Of a stretch of DNA of 64,000 nucleotides, positions 37,884 to 46,945 are shown in pieces. How positions within the stretch are numbered: position 1 is the first letter of the stretch; the number at the start of each line of letters is the position of its first letter. The notes beneath the pieces are model-generated. The model had not been told where the DNA came from. It saw nothing but the letters and a program-made list of their open reading frames with translations, and did no database searches. The stretch is taken from NCBI GenBank assembly GCA_963832785.1, contig CAWHVF010000005.1, forward strand, positions 310,001-374,000, read 5' to 3'. Origin of the DNA: CAWBRT01 sp963832785. Lineage in GTDB: Bacteria > Acidobacteriota > Terriglobia > Terriglobales > Acidobacteriaceae. A program made the translations under genes and the position numbers.

Positions 37884-39044
37884 CTATGCCATCCAGCGCA
37901 GCATGGTGTTGAGAGATGCCGCCAGGATGCTGCCGCCGAACATGGTCGCTATTGCCCAGGAGGCATAGAGGAACATCAAGCGGGCGCGTTCAGGCTTCAC
38001 GTTTACCTCTGTTCCCTTGATGTGCCAGACGGCCGCGCCATTTGGACATTGGTCTACGCATTCGCCGCAGCGCATGCACGAGGTGAGCGGCCTGCTCTGG
38101 CGGAGCGAATCCGCGCTGATGGCCATCACCGGGCAATTGTCTCGGCATAAAACGCAATCTTTGCACTTGGCGCGGTCGACCCGGATTTGAAAGACATTGA
38201 TCTTGTCGAACAGCGATTGAAAGGTGCCGAAAGGGCAGAAGAAGGCGCATTGCGTCCGCCGCTTGGTGAGGACCGGCAGAACGACGACCAACGCCAGGAA
38301 CAAGGCGACAAAAATCACCGCCTGGATAGCCGTCTCCAGCGACTGCACCCGCACGTACTCGGTGACGGTTTTGAACGGGCACAGCCAGATGCAGTACGCC
38401 GGCTCCAGCATGGCGGCCGACAGCAGCACGATCAGCAGAAGCACGCCCCACGGCACATAGCGGAAGCGCGCGTCAATCTTCCGCACCTTTGGCTTTTTCA
38501 GCACCCCGGCGAAGCCTTCCTCGATTCCGCCAAAAAAGCAGGCGTAAGCGCACCAGGCCTTGCCCAGCACCAGGGTCGCGGCCAGCCAGATTCCGACCAT
38601 GGCTGCAATCGCGTGGGGATTGGTAGCCGTGGGCACGATTGAACCGGGAAAGACGATCGTCCGACTCAAGGCGGCGGGAATGATCGTCATGGGGATTACC
38701 ATGAAGCAGAACGGCGTATCGCCCGCCGCCATCCGGTCCAGTCCGATGCTCATGGACCCGCGTTCGGCGACTACGGCGGCGATAAAACCGACGGGAAACA
38801 GAAATCCCAGCCCCACGAAGAAGTATCGCCGCCAGCGATAGGTCGTGCCGGTGCGCACCATCTGGTAGAACAGCCATACCATGAAGCAGGCAACCAGAGC
38901 CGCGGCAATTCGCACCGTCGCCGGCTTACCCGGCAAAAACGAACGGGCGAACATCAACATCGCCCACATGGCCATGGGCAGCGTGAGCAGCAAAGAAATT
39001 CCCACTGAGTGAAGCGGCCGATTGGGTTCGGTTGCTTTAGCCAC
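37884..39044 (-). CDS. NapH/FixG-like polyferredoxin membrane protein
   Basis: ~386 residues with about six TM helices. The two NapH-type CX3CP motifs (CIWLCP, CAFFCP) and two [4Fe-4S] ferredoxin motifs (CKDCVLCRDNCP and CMRCGECVDQCP) are intact. Such proteins carry electrons across the membrane to periplasmic redox enzymes or in metal and cytochrome assembly. The GTG start at 39044 with GGGAG upstream overlaps the preceding gene by 8 bp. It groups with a CcdA/TauE-like protein and a membrane-anchored protein. The redox partner is not encoded nearby. Confidence 0.88.
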   Translation of the reverse strand: MAKATEPNRPLHSVGISLLLTLPMAMWAMLMFARSFLPGKPATVRIAAALVACFMVWLFYQMVRTGTTYRWRRYFFVGLGFLFPVGFIAAVVAERGSMSIGLDRMAAGDTPFCFMVIPMTIIPAALSRTIVFPGSIVPTATNPHAIAAMVGIWLAATLVLGKAWCAYACFFGGIEEGFAGVLKKPKVRKIDARFRYVPWGVLLLIVLLSAAMLEPAYCIWLCPFKTVTEYVRVQSLETAIQAVIFVALFLALVVVLPVLTKRRTQCAFFCPFGTFQSLFDKINVFQIRVDRAKCKDCVLCRDNCPVMAISADSLRQSRPLTSCMRCGECVDQCPNGAAVWHIKGTEVNVKPERARLMFLYASWAIATMFGGSILAASLNTMLRWMA

Positions 39045-39708
39045 GAATGACTCTCCCAGCCAGGATGACGGTTCCCAGATAAAGGTAATAAAGCGCGAGC
39101 AACAATAAAGTGATGCGCGCCACAAACATCGCCTGCTCCTTCCAGCGCATCAGGCCCAGGGCGAGAAATGGCACGAACCAGGCGAGAGTTCCCAGGAAGA
39201 ACAGGGTGAAGAACAGCAAGGCGAGGGCGAGTTCGTCGAATTGCATGACGCGCACGCCCACCACCAGAAAGGGCGGGCAAAGGCTCAGGCCGGTGAGAAA
39301 GCCGAATAGCATCGCCCAGGTTTTGGGCGGCGAGGCACCGGCCCCGATCGTGACCAGCGCCGGAGGGGCGGTGACGGCAGTTGCTGCGCAACGGCCAAGC
39401 CGCCAGCGGCCTATGGCATAGACCGCGATGATAACCCCGAGCGCCAGATGCGCAACGCCATAGACCAGTGAAGTCGTGGCTGTGGCGGGGAAGGCGCGTC
39501 CTACCGACCACGCAACAGCCGCAAAAACCAGGTATCCGGCGAGCCTGGCGAGCACGAAAATGCCCAACTGCGCCGCCATCCGCCAAAGCCGTTGGCCCTG
39601 CTCAATGCTCCATGGCACAAGCAGCGGCCCGCAGGAAGCCACGCAGGCGGGGCCCGACGCGAGTCCCAGCAACAGAGCCTCGCTCGCCACACTGAAAGGT
39701 GAGTTCAA
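39037..39708 (-). CDS. CcdA/TauE-like transmembrane protein (UreH/DsbD-type)
   Basis: 223 residues with six TM helices. GPACVASCGPLLVPW in TM1 and LSLCPPFLVVG in TM4 are the conserved Cys/Pro motifs of the cytochrome-c-biogenesis transmembrane (DsbD_2/UreH) family. The Cys pairs suggest electron or metal transfer through the membrane. It overlaps the NapH-like gene by 8 bp. A thiol or electron relay to the polyferredoxin is plausible (inference). Confidence 0.8.
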   Translation of the reverse strand: MNSPFSVASEALLLGLASGPACVASCGPLLVPWSIEQGQRLWRMAAQLGIFVLARLAGYLVFAAVAWSVGRAFPATATTSLVYGVAHLALGVIIAVYAIGRWRLGRCAATAVTAPPALVTIGAGASPPKTWAMLFGFLTGLSLCPPFLVVGVRVMQFDELALALLFFTLFFLGTLAWFVPFLALGLMRWKEQAMFVARITLLLLALYYLYLGTVILAGRVIRG

Positions 39709-39782
39709 AGCGGCTGAATTATAGCAAGGAACTTACCCGGCGGCAGCCGCTATTCCCGAGCCCAAGCAGCGCCTTTGCGGCT

Positions 39783-40493
39783 CTATCCGCGAATCACCAG
39801 TACGACTGCCGAGGTCACCGCGAAGACCAGGACAAGGCCGCGCAACAGTTTGCCATTCACGTGATGGCGAATGAACGAACTGGCAAGAAAGCCGAGTGCC
39901 AGGAAGGGAAGCAAGAGCGCGGCATAGAGCACTTGCTGCGAGGTCGTTCGTCCCGCCCAGGCAAGGGCCCCTATAGACATCATCTCTCCCACCAGGAAAC
40001 ATCCGGCGAGAGTCGAGCGCAACACTTCGGGGCTATGATGCTGGTAGGCGAGGGCCATGGGCGGGCCGCTTATGCCGGTTGCCGTCTCGCTGATGCCGGT
40101 GATGACGCCGACCGTCACCAGGGCGCTGTGGTTGGGCCGGAATGTCGGCGCGATTACGGTTGCCAGGGCGGCCGCCATGGTTACGGCGGCAATCAGCAGG
40201 TTGAGGGCATGCGGCGACATGGCAGCCAGAACGGCCGCCCCTGCCGGAACCCCAAATGCACGCCCCAGGGTCATCCAGCCGCCGCCCTTCCAGTCGAGCG
40301 CCCGCCGCTCGCGCAGCAGGGTGAAGACGTTTAGCGGCAGCATCAGAAACAACAGCAACACCGGCACCAGTTGCGGCTGCAGGAAAGCCAACACTGGCGC
40401 GACCACCAGGGCGAAGCCGAGGCCGGTCGTTCCCTGGACGCCGGCCGCGACCGCGACGGTCGTGGCCATTAACATGAACTGGGGTGTGAACAC
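39783..40493 (-). CDS. TauE/SafE-family permease (sulfite/organo-anion exporter type)
   Basis: 236 residues with 7-8 TM helices. GVQGTTGLGFALVVAPVLAFL at the N-terminus and GISETATGISGPPMALAYQHH in the second repeat are the two TauE/SafE glycine-rich repeats. Start: GTG at 40493 or, less likely, ATG at 40472. It lies 74 bp upstream of the CcdA-like gene on the same strand. The substrate is unknown. Confidence 0.85.
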   Translation of the reverse strand: MFTPQFMLMATTVAVAAGVQGTTGLGFALVVAPVLAFLQPQLVPVLLLFLMLPLNVFTLLRERRALDWKGGGWMTLGRAFGVPAGAAVLAAMSPHALNLLIAAVTMAAALATVIAPTFRPNHSALVTVGVITGISETATGISGPPMALAYQHHSPEVLRSTLAGCFLVGEMMSIGALAWAGRTTSQQVLYAALLLPFLALGFLASSFIRHHVNGKLLRGLVLVFAVTSAVVLVIRG

Positions 40494-40853
40494 CGTAATC
40501 TGTTACCGGCCCGTCTGGTTGACGCCTTCGATGAGCAATTTTCGTTTCCACGCCGGCCACTGCGCCAACTTGCGCAGCCGATCCGGCTTGAGCGCCGGAG
40601 TCTCATCAGAATTGCGTCCTAGATTTCTCCCGACTGGCGAGCCGCTGGCTGGTACCGCGCCCGCCGCCAGGAGTTTTTCAGAGGAACGATGCCGGGTCGA
40701 ACCAGACGGTATACACCCCGCGCGGTTCACGCCCCGCGATAATGCCTTATTCAGCTATCCCGGTCCTGCATCGCTGCCAAGTAGAAATATAGCAGCAACC
40801 GGCCACATTTCGCTGCTCAAGCCGGATATGCGGCATGGGCAGCGGAAGACGCT
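40494..40853. other. Intergenic region
   Basis: 360 bp between the TauE/SafE gene and ald, both on the minus strand. Short frames only, without support. I see no hairpin with a T run. Confidence 0.35.
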
Positions 40854-41972
40854 TTACTTGGCCAGGACCTGATCCACCGGAGTGCACTCCAGACCGAAGG
40901 CTTCGGCCACGCCGCAGTAGGTCACCTTGCCATAGGCAATATTGATTCCGGCCTTGATGCCTTCGTTGGACAAGGCCGCCTGCTTCCAGCCTTTGCCGGC
41001 GATAGTGGCCGCATAGGGCAGGGTGGCATTGGTCAGCGCCATGGTTGAGGTCAGCGGCACGGCTCCGGGCATATTGGCCACGCAATAATGAATGATGCCG
41101 TCAACCACGTAGGTCGGCTCGTGGTGTGTGGTGGGCCGCGAGGTTTCGAAGCAGCCGCCCTGGTCTATGGCTACGTCGACCATAACGGCGCCTTTCTTCA
41201 TCGTCTTCAGCAAGCCGCGGTTCACCAGCTTGGGGGCCTTGGCTCCGTGCAGAAGGACCGCGCCAATGACGACGTCGGCCCGTTGTATTAACTCGCGAAC
41301 CGTGGCCGATGAAGACATCAACGGGAAGCAGTTCTTCGGCATGACCTCGGCTAGATGGCGCAGCCGGTCAAGGTTGGTATCCAGCAAATAGACCTTGGCG
41401 CCCAGGCCACAGGCCATCTGCGCAGCATGGGTGCCGACAACTCCGCCGCCCAGGACCAGCACGGTGGCCGGTTCCACGCCGGGCACGCCGCTCAGCAGGA
41501 TGCCCCGGCCACCCTGAGCCCGTTCAAGATACTTGGCGCCCTGTTGGACCGCCATACGTCCGGCTACTTCGCTCATAGGGGTCAACAGCGGCAGGCTGTT
41601 ATGGGGGCCGACGATGGTCTCATAGGCGATGCAGACGCAGCGCTGTTTGATCATCGCCTGGGTCAACTCCTCATCGGCGGCAAAATGGAAATAGGTGAAT
41701 ACGATCTGCCCTTCGCGGATCATGCCGTATTCGCAGGCTTGAGGTTCCTTGACGTGCATGACCATCTCGGCGCGCTTATAAATCTCGGCCGGGGTGGCGA
41801 CGATTTCGGCCCCGGCCTGGCGATAGGCCTCATCGCCAAAACCGCTGCCGGCGCCTGCCGAGGTTTCCACCAAAACTTTATGGCCATTGCCGGTCATGAG
41901 CTCAACTCCCGCCGGGGTCATGCAAACGCGATTCTCTTCAACTTTGATTTCCCGCAGTATCCCCACGACCAT
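40854..41972 (-). CDS. ald: Alanine dehydrogenase
   Basis: 372 residues. MVVGILREIKVEENRVCMTPAGVELM is the family N-terminus. The Lys in VMHVKEPQ and the His in FTYFHFAAD are the pyruvate-binding and catalytic residues; VLVLGGGVVGTHAAQMACGLGAKV binds NAD; AIDQGGCFETSRPTTHHEPTYVVDGI follows. It interconverts alanine and pyruvate plus ammonia. The start is the ATG with GAGAGGAG upstream. The divergent Lrp-family gene across a 188-bp gap is its probable regulator, as known for ald loci in other bacteria. Confidence 0.95.
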   Translation of the reverse strand: MVVGILREIKVEENRVCMTPAGVELMTGNGHKVLVETSAGAGSGFGDEAYRQAGAEIVATPAEIYKRAEMVMHVKEPQACEYGMIREGQIVFTYFHFAADEELTQAMIKQRCVCIAYETIVGPHNSLPLLTPMSEVAGRMAVQQGAKYLERAQGGRGILLSGVPGVEPATVLVLGGGVVGTHAAQMACGLGAKVYLLDTNLDRLRHLAEVMPKNCFPLMSSSATVRELIQRADVVIGAVLLHGAKAPKLVNRGLLKTMKKGAVMVDVAIDQGGCFETSRPTTHHEPTYVVDGIIHYCVANMPGAVPLTSTMALTNATLPYAATIAGKGWKQAALSNEGIKAGINIAYGKVTYCGVAEAFGLECTPVDQVLAK

Positions 41973-42160
41973 GGTCAGGCTCCTCTCGTGAAGCGGCGCG
42001 GCGCTCGCAGGCGGCAGCAACTGCCAAGCCGCAAAAACGTCCCTGCCCGCACCCAGTGCATTACGGTTCAAAGCATAGCAGCGAGGGCCTGAATTTATCT
42101 TGCAAAGATTCGGTCAAATTGATACGTATTGATAGATAATTTCAAGGTATAGGCATTTAG

Positions 42161-42640
42161 ATGCAGAATATTCCATTTCAAGCCATCGACAAGATTGATC
42201 GAGCCATTCTCCGGGTGTTGCAGAAGGACGGCCGCATCTCCAATGTACAGCTTGCCGACCGGGTCGGACTTTCCGAATCGGCCTGCCTGCGCCGTGTCCG
42301 CCTGCTGGAGCAGAGCGGCATTATCGAGCGTTACGTGATGCTGATCGATCAGGCCGCCATCGGAAAGCCGGGCAATGTGTTTGTCCGGGTCACGCTCGAT
42401 GGGCAACAGAAGGAAAGACTGCAGCAGTTCGAGCGGGCCATAGTCGCCGTGCCGGAGGTCATGGAGTGCTATCTCATGTCAGGCGACTTCGATTATCTGC
42501 TGCGGGTGATCGTAAAGGACAACTCGGATTACATGCGCGTTCACGACAAGCTTACCGGACTGCCCGGCGTGCTGCGGGTGCAGTCCTCGTTTGCCTTACG
42601 CACGGTGCGCAAAACCACCGAGCTGGCGCTGGATAACTGA
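42161..42640 (+). CDS. Lrp/AsnC-family transcriptional regulator
   Basis: 159 residues: N-terminal HTH (about 8-60; IDRAILRVLQKDGRISNVQLADRVGLSESACLRRVRLLEQSGII) and C-terminal RAM effector domain (FVRVTLDG ... VMECYLMSGDFDYLLRVIVKD). It is divergent from ald and probably senses alanine or another amino acid. The AT-rich gap before it contains a TTGATA direct repeat (42119-42124 and 42129-42134) that could be part of its binding array. Confidence 0.9.
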   Translation: MQNIPFQAIDKIDRAILRVLQKDGRISNVQLADRVGLSESACLRRVRLLEQSGIIERYVMLIDQAAIGKPGNVFVRVTLDGQQKERLQQFERAIVAVPEVMECYLMSGDFDYLLRVIVKDNSDYMRVHDKLTGLPGVLRVQSSFALRTVRKTTELALDN

Positions 42641-42685
42641 TCGCATAGCTGCCAGCAATGGAAACTGGTAGCCGTCCAGGGCGGC

Positions 42686-43480
42686 GTGCTAATCTACGCC
42701 ATCATGCTGACTAATAAGATGAAAACCAAGCTGGCTTCCGGACAGCCGGTCTTCGGCGTGTCACTCATGATCCCTTCGCCTCAGATTGTGGAGATGGCCG
42801 GGCGGCTGGGCTTCGACTGGGTGCTGCTCGACTTCGAGCACGGGGCCATTTCGGTTGAGACCTTGCAAGCGATGGTCATGGCGGCCGAGGCCGCCGGTAT
42901 CACTCCGGTCGCGCGTCCGGCCGGCCATTCCGAAGAGGAGCTGGCGAGGCTGCTCGATGCCGGCGTGCTCGGCGTCCAGGTGCCGCAGGTCGATACCGCC
43001 GAGCAAGCCGCGGCGGTGGTCGCGGCCGTCAAGTTTCATCCCTTGGGCCAGCGCGGATTGGCGGTAGGAACGCGGGCGGCGCACTACGGAATCGGGCTCA
43101 GCCAGGCGGAGTTCGCCGCCCAGGCCAATCGCGAGACCCTGGTCTGCGTGCAACTGGAAGGCCGGGAGGCGCTGGAGAACCTGGAAGCCATCTGCGCTGT
43201 CGATGGCGTAGACGTTGTCTTCGTTGGGCCTTCGGATTTATCGCAGGCGCTCGGCTTCCCCGGGCAGCATGACGCGCCGGTCGTCCAGCAGACCATGCGC
43301 CAGGCGTTCAGCCGGATCGTGGCTGCCGGCAAGGTCGCCGGCACCACCGGCGAGGCCGCCAGCCTGCGTGCCTATAGAAGCTGCGGCGTCTTGTACTGCT
43401 ATACCCACCTGACCAGGCTTCTGCGCATGGGCGCCGCCGCCTTCTTCCAAGGCGTGCAGGATGCGGCATCGCAGAAGTAA
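42686..43480 (+). CDS. HpcH/HpaI-family aldolase
   Basis: ~264 residues, TIM-barrel class II aldolase of 2-keto-3-deoxy acids. GFDWVLLDFEHGAIS, ARPAGHSEEEL, GVQVPQVDTAEQA, VQLEGREALENL (metal Glu) and VFVGPSDLSQALG (metal Asp) mark it as a HpaI/RhmA relative. The product is pyruvate plus an aldehyde. The start is uncertain: GTG 42686 (CAGGG upstream), ATG 42704 or ATG 42719. It stands alone after the Lrp gene and no other aromatic- or rhamnose-degradation gene is near. Confidence 0.88.
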   Translation: MLIYAIMLTNKMKTKLASGQPVFGVSLMIPSPQIVEMAGRLGFDWVLLDFEHGAISVETLQAMVMAAEAAGITPVARPAGHSEEELARLLDAGVLGVQVPQVDTAEQAAAVVAAVKFHPLGQRGLAVGTRAAHYGIGLSQAEFAAQANRETLVCVQLEGREALENLEAICAVDGVDVVFVGPSDLSQALGFPGQHDAPVVQQTMRQAFSRIVAAGKVAGTTGEAASLRAYRSCGVLYCYTHLTRLLRMGAAAFFQGVQDAASQK

Positions 43481-43630
43481 GCCTTTTTCCCCTGCTGCTG
43501 CGGTCGCATGCGGAACCCCGGCCTGCCTGCAATTAACCCTGCGAGGAGAAGCGGGCAGGAGCCGATGAATTGAGGGCCGCGCGGCACATAATACGCATCA
43601 AAATTAGAAGAATAAGAGAAAGGAATGGCC

Positions 43631-44023
43631 ATGAAGCGTCTGCCATGCGGAGCGCTTCTGCTGCTTGCCGGGTCGCTCTGGGCGCAGCAGGGGTCCCCGC
43701 TTTATTCGCCGCCCGACAATGCGCCTCCCAGCCTCCCGCAGCCGCCGGAAGGGCAGGCGCCGCCCCATGCCCCCGCGCCTTCGCCGGACGAGCTGTCGAA
43801 TTTCGACACCCAGCAACAGATCCAGAAGGAGCTGAGCGCAGAGCCGACGCTGGCCGATTCCCCGCTGGACGCGGCGGTGGACGACAACGTGATAGTTCTG
43901 AGCGGAACGGTTGGCAACGAGCAGCAGCACGTCACGGCGCTGCACATCGCCGCCTCCTACGCCGGCCATCGGCTGATCGTAGACGCAATTCAACTACAGG
44001 AGAAGGAAGGATTCCGCCTGTAA
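43631..44023 (+). CDS. Secreted BON-domain protein
   Basis: 130 residues. A signal peptide (MKRLPCGALLLLAGSLWAQ) is followed by a Pro-rich linker (about 22-55) and a BON domain (about 60-128: IQKELSAEPTLADSPLDAAVDDNVIVLSGTV). BON domains bind phospholipid or act at the outer membrane. The ATG at 43631 has AAAGGA 6 nt upstream. Its stop is 6 bp from the converging OpgC gene. Confidence 0.8.
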   Translation: MKRLPCGALLLLAGSLWAQQGSPLYSPPDNAPPSLPQPPEGQAPPHAPAPSPDELSNFDTQQQIQKELSAEPTLADSPLDAAVDDNVIVLSGTVGNEQQHVTALHIAASYAGHRLIVDAIQLQEKEGFRL

Positions 44024-44029
44024 GGGCGA

Positions 44030-45205
44030 TCAGGCGGCCTTGTCGGTGGCCAGCTTTCCGGAAATAGGGCGCCCGGCTTGAGCCCTGGGTCCGCCAACCT
44101 GATGCATGCGGGTTTTCTCGCGCCGCAGGGTCACAATCTTGGCCGTCAACTGTAGAACCGACAAACTTATGGCTATGATGGCGGCTGCCTCCCAGCCGGT
44201 AATCACTTGACGGTTGCCCAAGACCGTCAGGGCGAAGAAAACGCACACAAGGTGCACGCAGAAGACTTCCAGCGAGGCTTGACCAAGCATGACCAGCGGC
44301 CGGACTGCCAGGCGCCGCAGAGCAGAGCGAAAACGAATCGCCAACAGGGCCATTGCCGTGAAGTCGATGATGCGGCCCAGCCCGAAGCTCCATTTGTTCA
44401 CCAGCACAGCCTGTTTCCCTAACTCGACGAGGCCGGCTATCTGCGCATAGCGCAGGCCGAGAAAGAATGCCGTCACAAGCGCGGCCGGCACAAATGCCCG
44501 CCTGGCCCAAGCCTCTAGAGGCAAGTCTCCTTTTGCCCAGCGCACGCCGAGCCACAGGCCAATCAGCCACCAGAGCTGCCAGGCCCACAGGTCGAAGGCG
44601 CCCATCTCGTTCAGGGGAATGCGCAGGCCGAGGGCGTGAACCATGACGCTATAAACCGTACGGCGAAGCCCGAACTGCGCCAGCAGCCAAAGCGTGACCC
44701 CTCCGGCGAAATTCACTTTCCATCCCAGGCGCGAGGCCACGATCAGCGCAAAGGGGGTTAGCGCCAGGAACATGATGTAGATCGGCAGGATATCCAGCAG
44801 CGGCGGCCGGTAGATCATCAGAGCGGCATCCGCGAACGCATGCATACGGCCCGCCGAGAAATAATAATGAAGCAGGTTATGGACCGCCGGCCGGTTGCCG
44901 CGGGCGGCAATCGGCGCTCCCACCATGAAGGCTGCGCTAAGCAGCAATAGCTGATAGGCGTAGAGGCGCCCCGAGCGCATCCACAGCTTGCGGCACATCG
45001 ACCGGTAGCCTTCCTTTTCGGCAATGCGGAAGTAGATGCGGCCGGCAAATAGAGCGGAGAGGAAGATGAAGCCTTCGGTGGCGGCAACGAAACCAACCGG
45101 CTGATTTACGTAGCGGCTGACGATGGTCGGCAGATGGGTCAGCGTGATCCAGACCAGCATCAGTCCGCGAAGCGCATCGAGTTCCTCGATTCGGCGTGCC
45201 ATCAT
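44030..45205 (-). CDS. OpgC-domain membrane acyltransferase-like protein
   Basis: 391 residues with about ten TM helices. EELDALRGLMLVWITLTHLP is the typical OpgC/acyltransferase_3 N-terminus, with a conserved Arg and a conserved His. In proteobacteria OpgC succinylates periplasmic glucans. In Acidobacteria OpgC-like proteins are common and their acceptor is unknown; no opgG/H is present here. Two consecutive ATGs occur at the start behind AGAAGGG. Confidence 0.88.
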   Translation of the reverse strand: MMARRIEELDALRGLMLVWITLTHLPTIVSRYVNQPVGFVAATEGFIFLSALFAGRIYFRIAEKEGYRSMCRKLWMRSGRLYAYQLLLLSAAFMVGAPIAARGNRPAVHNLLHYYFSAGRMHAFADAALMIYRPPLLDILPIYIMFLALTPFALIVASRLGWKVNFAGGVTLWLLAQFGLRRTVYSVMVHALGLRIPLNEMGAFDLWAWQLWWLIGLWLGVRWAKGDLPLEAWARRAFVPAALVTAFFLGLRYAQIAGLVELGKQAVLVNKWSFGLGRIIDFTAMALLAIRFRSALRRLAVRPLVMLGQASLEVFCVHLVCVFFALTVLGNRQVITGWEAAAIIAISLSVLQLTAKIVTLRREKTRMHQVGGPRAQAGRPISGKLATDKAA

Positions 45206-45244
45206 CCCTTCTCAGTGCCTGAACTCGTCGGCGGTTCAGCGCGA

Positions 45245-46369
45245 TCACTTGTGGGCGAACCTGGCTGCACCTGCGCTGAGCTTCTGCAGCCCATTCGAAA
45301 TCAGATACTCTCTGGCCTGCTGGTCTTGCTTCAGGTACGCGTCCCAGAAGGCGAGCGTTTCCACCCTGGCGCAGCGAAATTGCATGGGTTCCCTGAGCGA
45401 AGGGCCGGTGAATCCCATGTGCGTTCCGCCTTCGATTTCAACCTGATACTTGTCGCCCGGAGGCGCCTTGTGGTAGGGCTCGCTTCGCCACTCCGCCGCT
45501 TCGCCGTCGGGGCCGAAGTCTTTTGACCCGTACATGAGCAGCATTGGCCGCCGGAAGCTCTCCCAGGAATGCGCGGTCAACCCCATGCGGTTCTCGCCTT
45601 CGGGCGAGAGCAGAAGAATGGCGCTGGCCCGCTCGTCGGCGAAGCTCTGCTGGCCGTTGCGCCCGGGGATCACGATGGTCGTGCCGCCGATCAACCCCGC
45701 CGTATACGCGCCAAACGAGTGTCCCCCCACGCCGATGTGCCGCGTATCGAGCATGCCGTTCAGCGCCGGCGCGAGCTGTTCGATTCGCGCCAGCGAATCC
45801 AGTATGAAGGAGATGTCCTTGGGGCGGTTCTCCCAGCCTCGCGGATCGCTGATCGCCTGCAGCAAGCCGCCGCGGAACTGGCTGTCGGCGATGGAATCGG
45901 CGTGTGAAGGATGAATCACAACATATCCAAAACTTGCCCAGTAACGCCCCAGCTCCGGATAACAATCCTTCGAAGCCAGCGCCCCGTGCGAAAACACAAT
46001 CACCGGAAACCGCCCGGCAGCTTCCGGATAATAGATTTTCAGCGGCACGTCCTTGCCGCGCGCCCAGTCGTGCAGCACCAGAGGCCCGGCCGTGAGCACC
46101 TTGTAAGGTCCGGAGTTCGGGTTGTAAGGGCCGGAACTCGGACCGTGCTGATTCCAGGCTGTCCACGACGTCAGCAGGGCCGCAAGCAAAACGACCGCGC
46201 CCGCCCAGTACTTTCTTCGGCCGCTCCAGCCGGCAATTTCTCCAGGCTTGCCCAATGCCGGCCTGGTCGACCCATATATTGATTTCTTCACCCTCTTGCT
46301 CGCCTCATATAATTTCTTTTTTCCTGCTATTGATTGCGTCGAGCGGCGCCCATCCCGGTTCTCCAGCAT
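45245..46369 (-). CDS. Membrane-anchored alpha/beta hydrolase
   Basis: 374 residues, possibly shorter because no ribosome-binding site precedes the first ATG. One TM (about 53-69) is followed by an extracytoplasmic alpha/beta-hydrolase fold: FPVIVFSHGALAS (oxyanion region), GVGGHSFGAYTAG (nucleophile Ser), MYGSKDFGPDG (Asp region) and EIEGGTHMGF (catalytic His). It resembles chlorophyllase/PAF-acetylhydrolase-like esterases. The substrate is unknown. It lies 39 bp upstream of the OpgC gene on the same strand. Confidence 0.85.
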   Translation of the reverse strand: MLENRDGRRSTQSIAGKKKLYEASKRVKKSIYGSTRPALGKPGEIAGWSGRRKYWAGAVVLLAALLTSWTAWNQHGPSSGPYNPNSGPYKVLTAGPLVLHDWARGKDVPLKIYYPEAAGRFPVIVFSHGALASKDCYPELGRYWASFGYVVIHPSHADSIADSQFRGGLLQAISDPRGWENRPKDISFILDSLARIEQLAPALNGMLDTRHIGVGGHSFGAYTAGLIGGTTIVIPGRNGQQSFADERASAILLLSPEGENRMGLTAHSWESFRRPMLLMYGSKDFGPDGEAAEWRSEPYHKAPPGDKYQVEIEGGTHMGFTGPSLREPMQFRCARVETLAFWDAYLKQDQQAREYLISNGLQKLSAGAARFAHK

Positions 46370-46604
46370 CAGATAAGCGCTGTCGTTTGCATACTTTGCA
46401 AAATTGCTTTACTCACGGTGTGCCGGCCTTCAAACAAAACAGCTTGTCACCACGGAGGCGCAGAGCCGCTTTCCGAAATTTGGCGGACAACCTTCGGACG
46501 AACTCCGCCTTACTTCAGTTCGCCAAAACGGATAGCAATCAAACGAGTGATCGATAACGGATTAGCGCTGGAAGTGAGTACTGCGGCGGTTCACCTGATC
46601 TTGA

Positions 46605-46623
46605 TTGTACACCCTTGTACACC
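46605..46623. repeat. Tandem TTGTACACC repeat
   Basis: Two copies of TTGTACACC (46605-46613 and 46615-46623), separated by one base. One helical turn apart, this could be a tandem protein-binding site upstream of the alpha/beta hydrolase, but distance and orientation do not settle it. Confidence 0.5.
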
Positions 46624-46702
46624 AGTGATCCGGTTTTGCCGTATCAGGTTGGCATGCTGCGGCTAGAGCAGATTAGTTGTTGGTGTAGCCGCAAGTTACT
46701 CG

Positions 46703-46900
46703 GCTGTCATGCTGAGCGACTCCGCAGGAGGCGCGAAGCATCCCCATGAAGCTGGCCCGATCCGCTGCCCTCGGAGCTTCTCTATAAGAAACTTTCAGCT
46801 CCATTTTTTCCTCCAACAGTGCGGGGATGCTTCGTTTCGCCACCCCAACAATCGCGACTGCAGCGCTTGCCAGGGCCCCGGCTTCACTCAGCATGACAGC
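46703..46900. repeat. MITE-like nested inverted-repeat element
   Basis: Outer arms GCTGTCATGCTGAG (46703-46716) and CTCAGCATGACAGC (46887-46900) match perfectly over 14 bp. Inner arms CGAAGCATCCCC (46734-46745) and GGGGATGCTTCG (46823-46834) match over 12 bp. Very similar TGTCATCCTGAGCG-type sequences are, from memory, abundant dispersed repeats in Acidobacteria genomes. The element contains no ORF and stands between two convergent-free gene groups. Confidence 0.7.
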
Positions 46901-46945
46901 ACGAGGCGATACTCTATCCACGGATACACTAATTCCTAAACAGCT

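Larger units (their letters stand above)
46370..46945. other. Repeat-bearing intergenic region
   Basis: 576 bp without a credible gene. It contains a tandem TTGTACACC pair (46605-46623) and a 198-bp nested inverted-repeat element (46703-46900), described separately. Confidence 0.6.
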
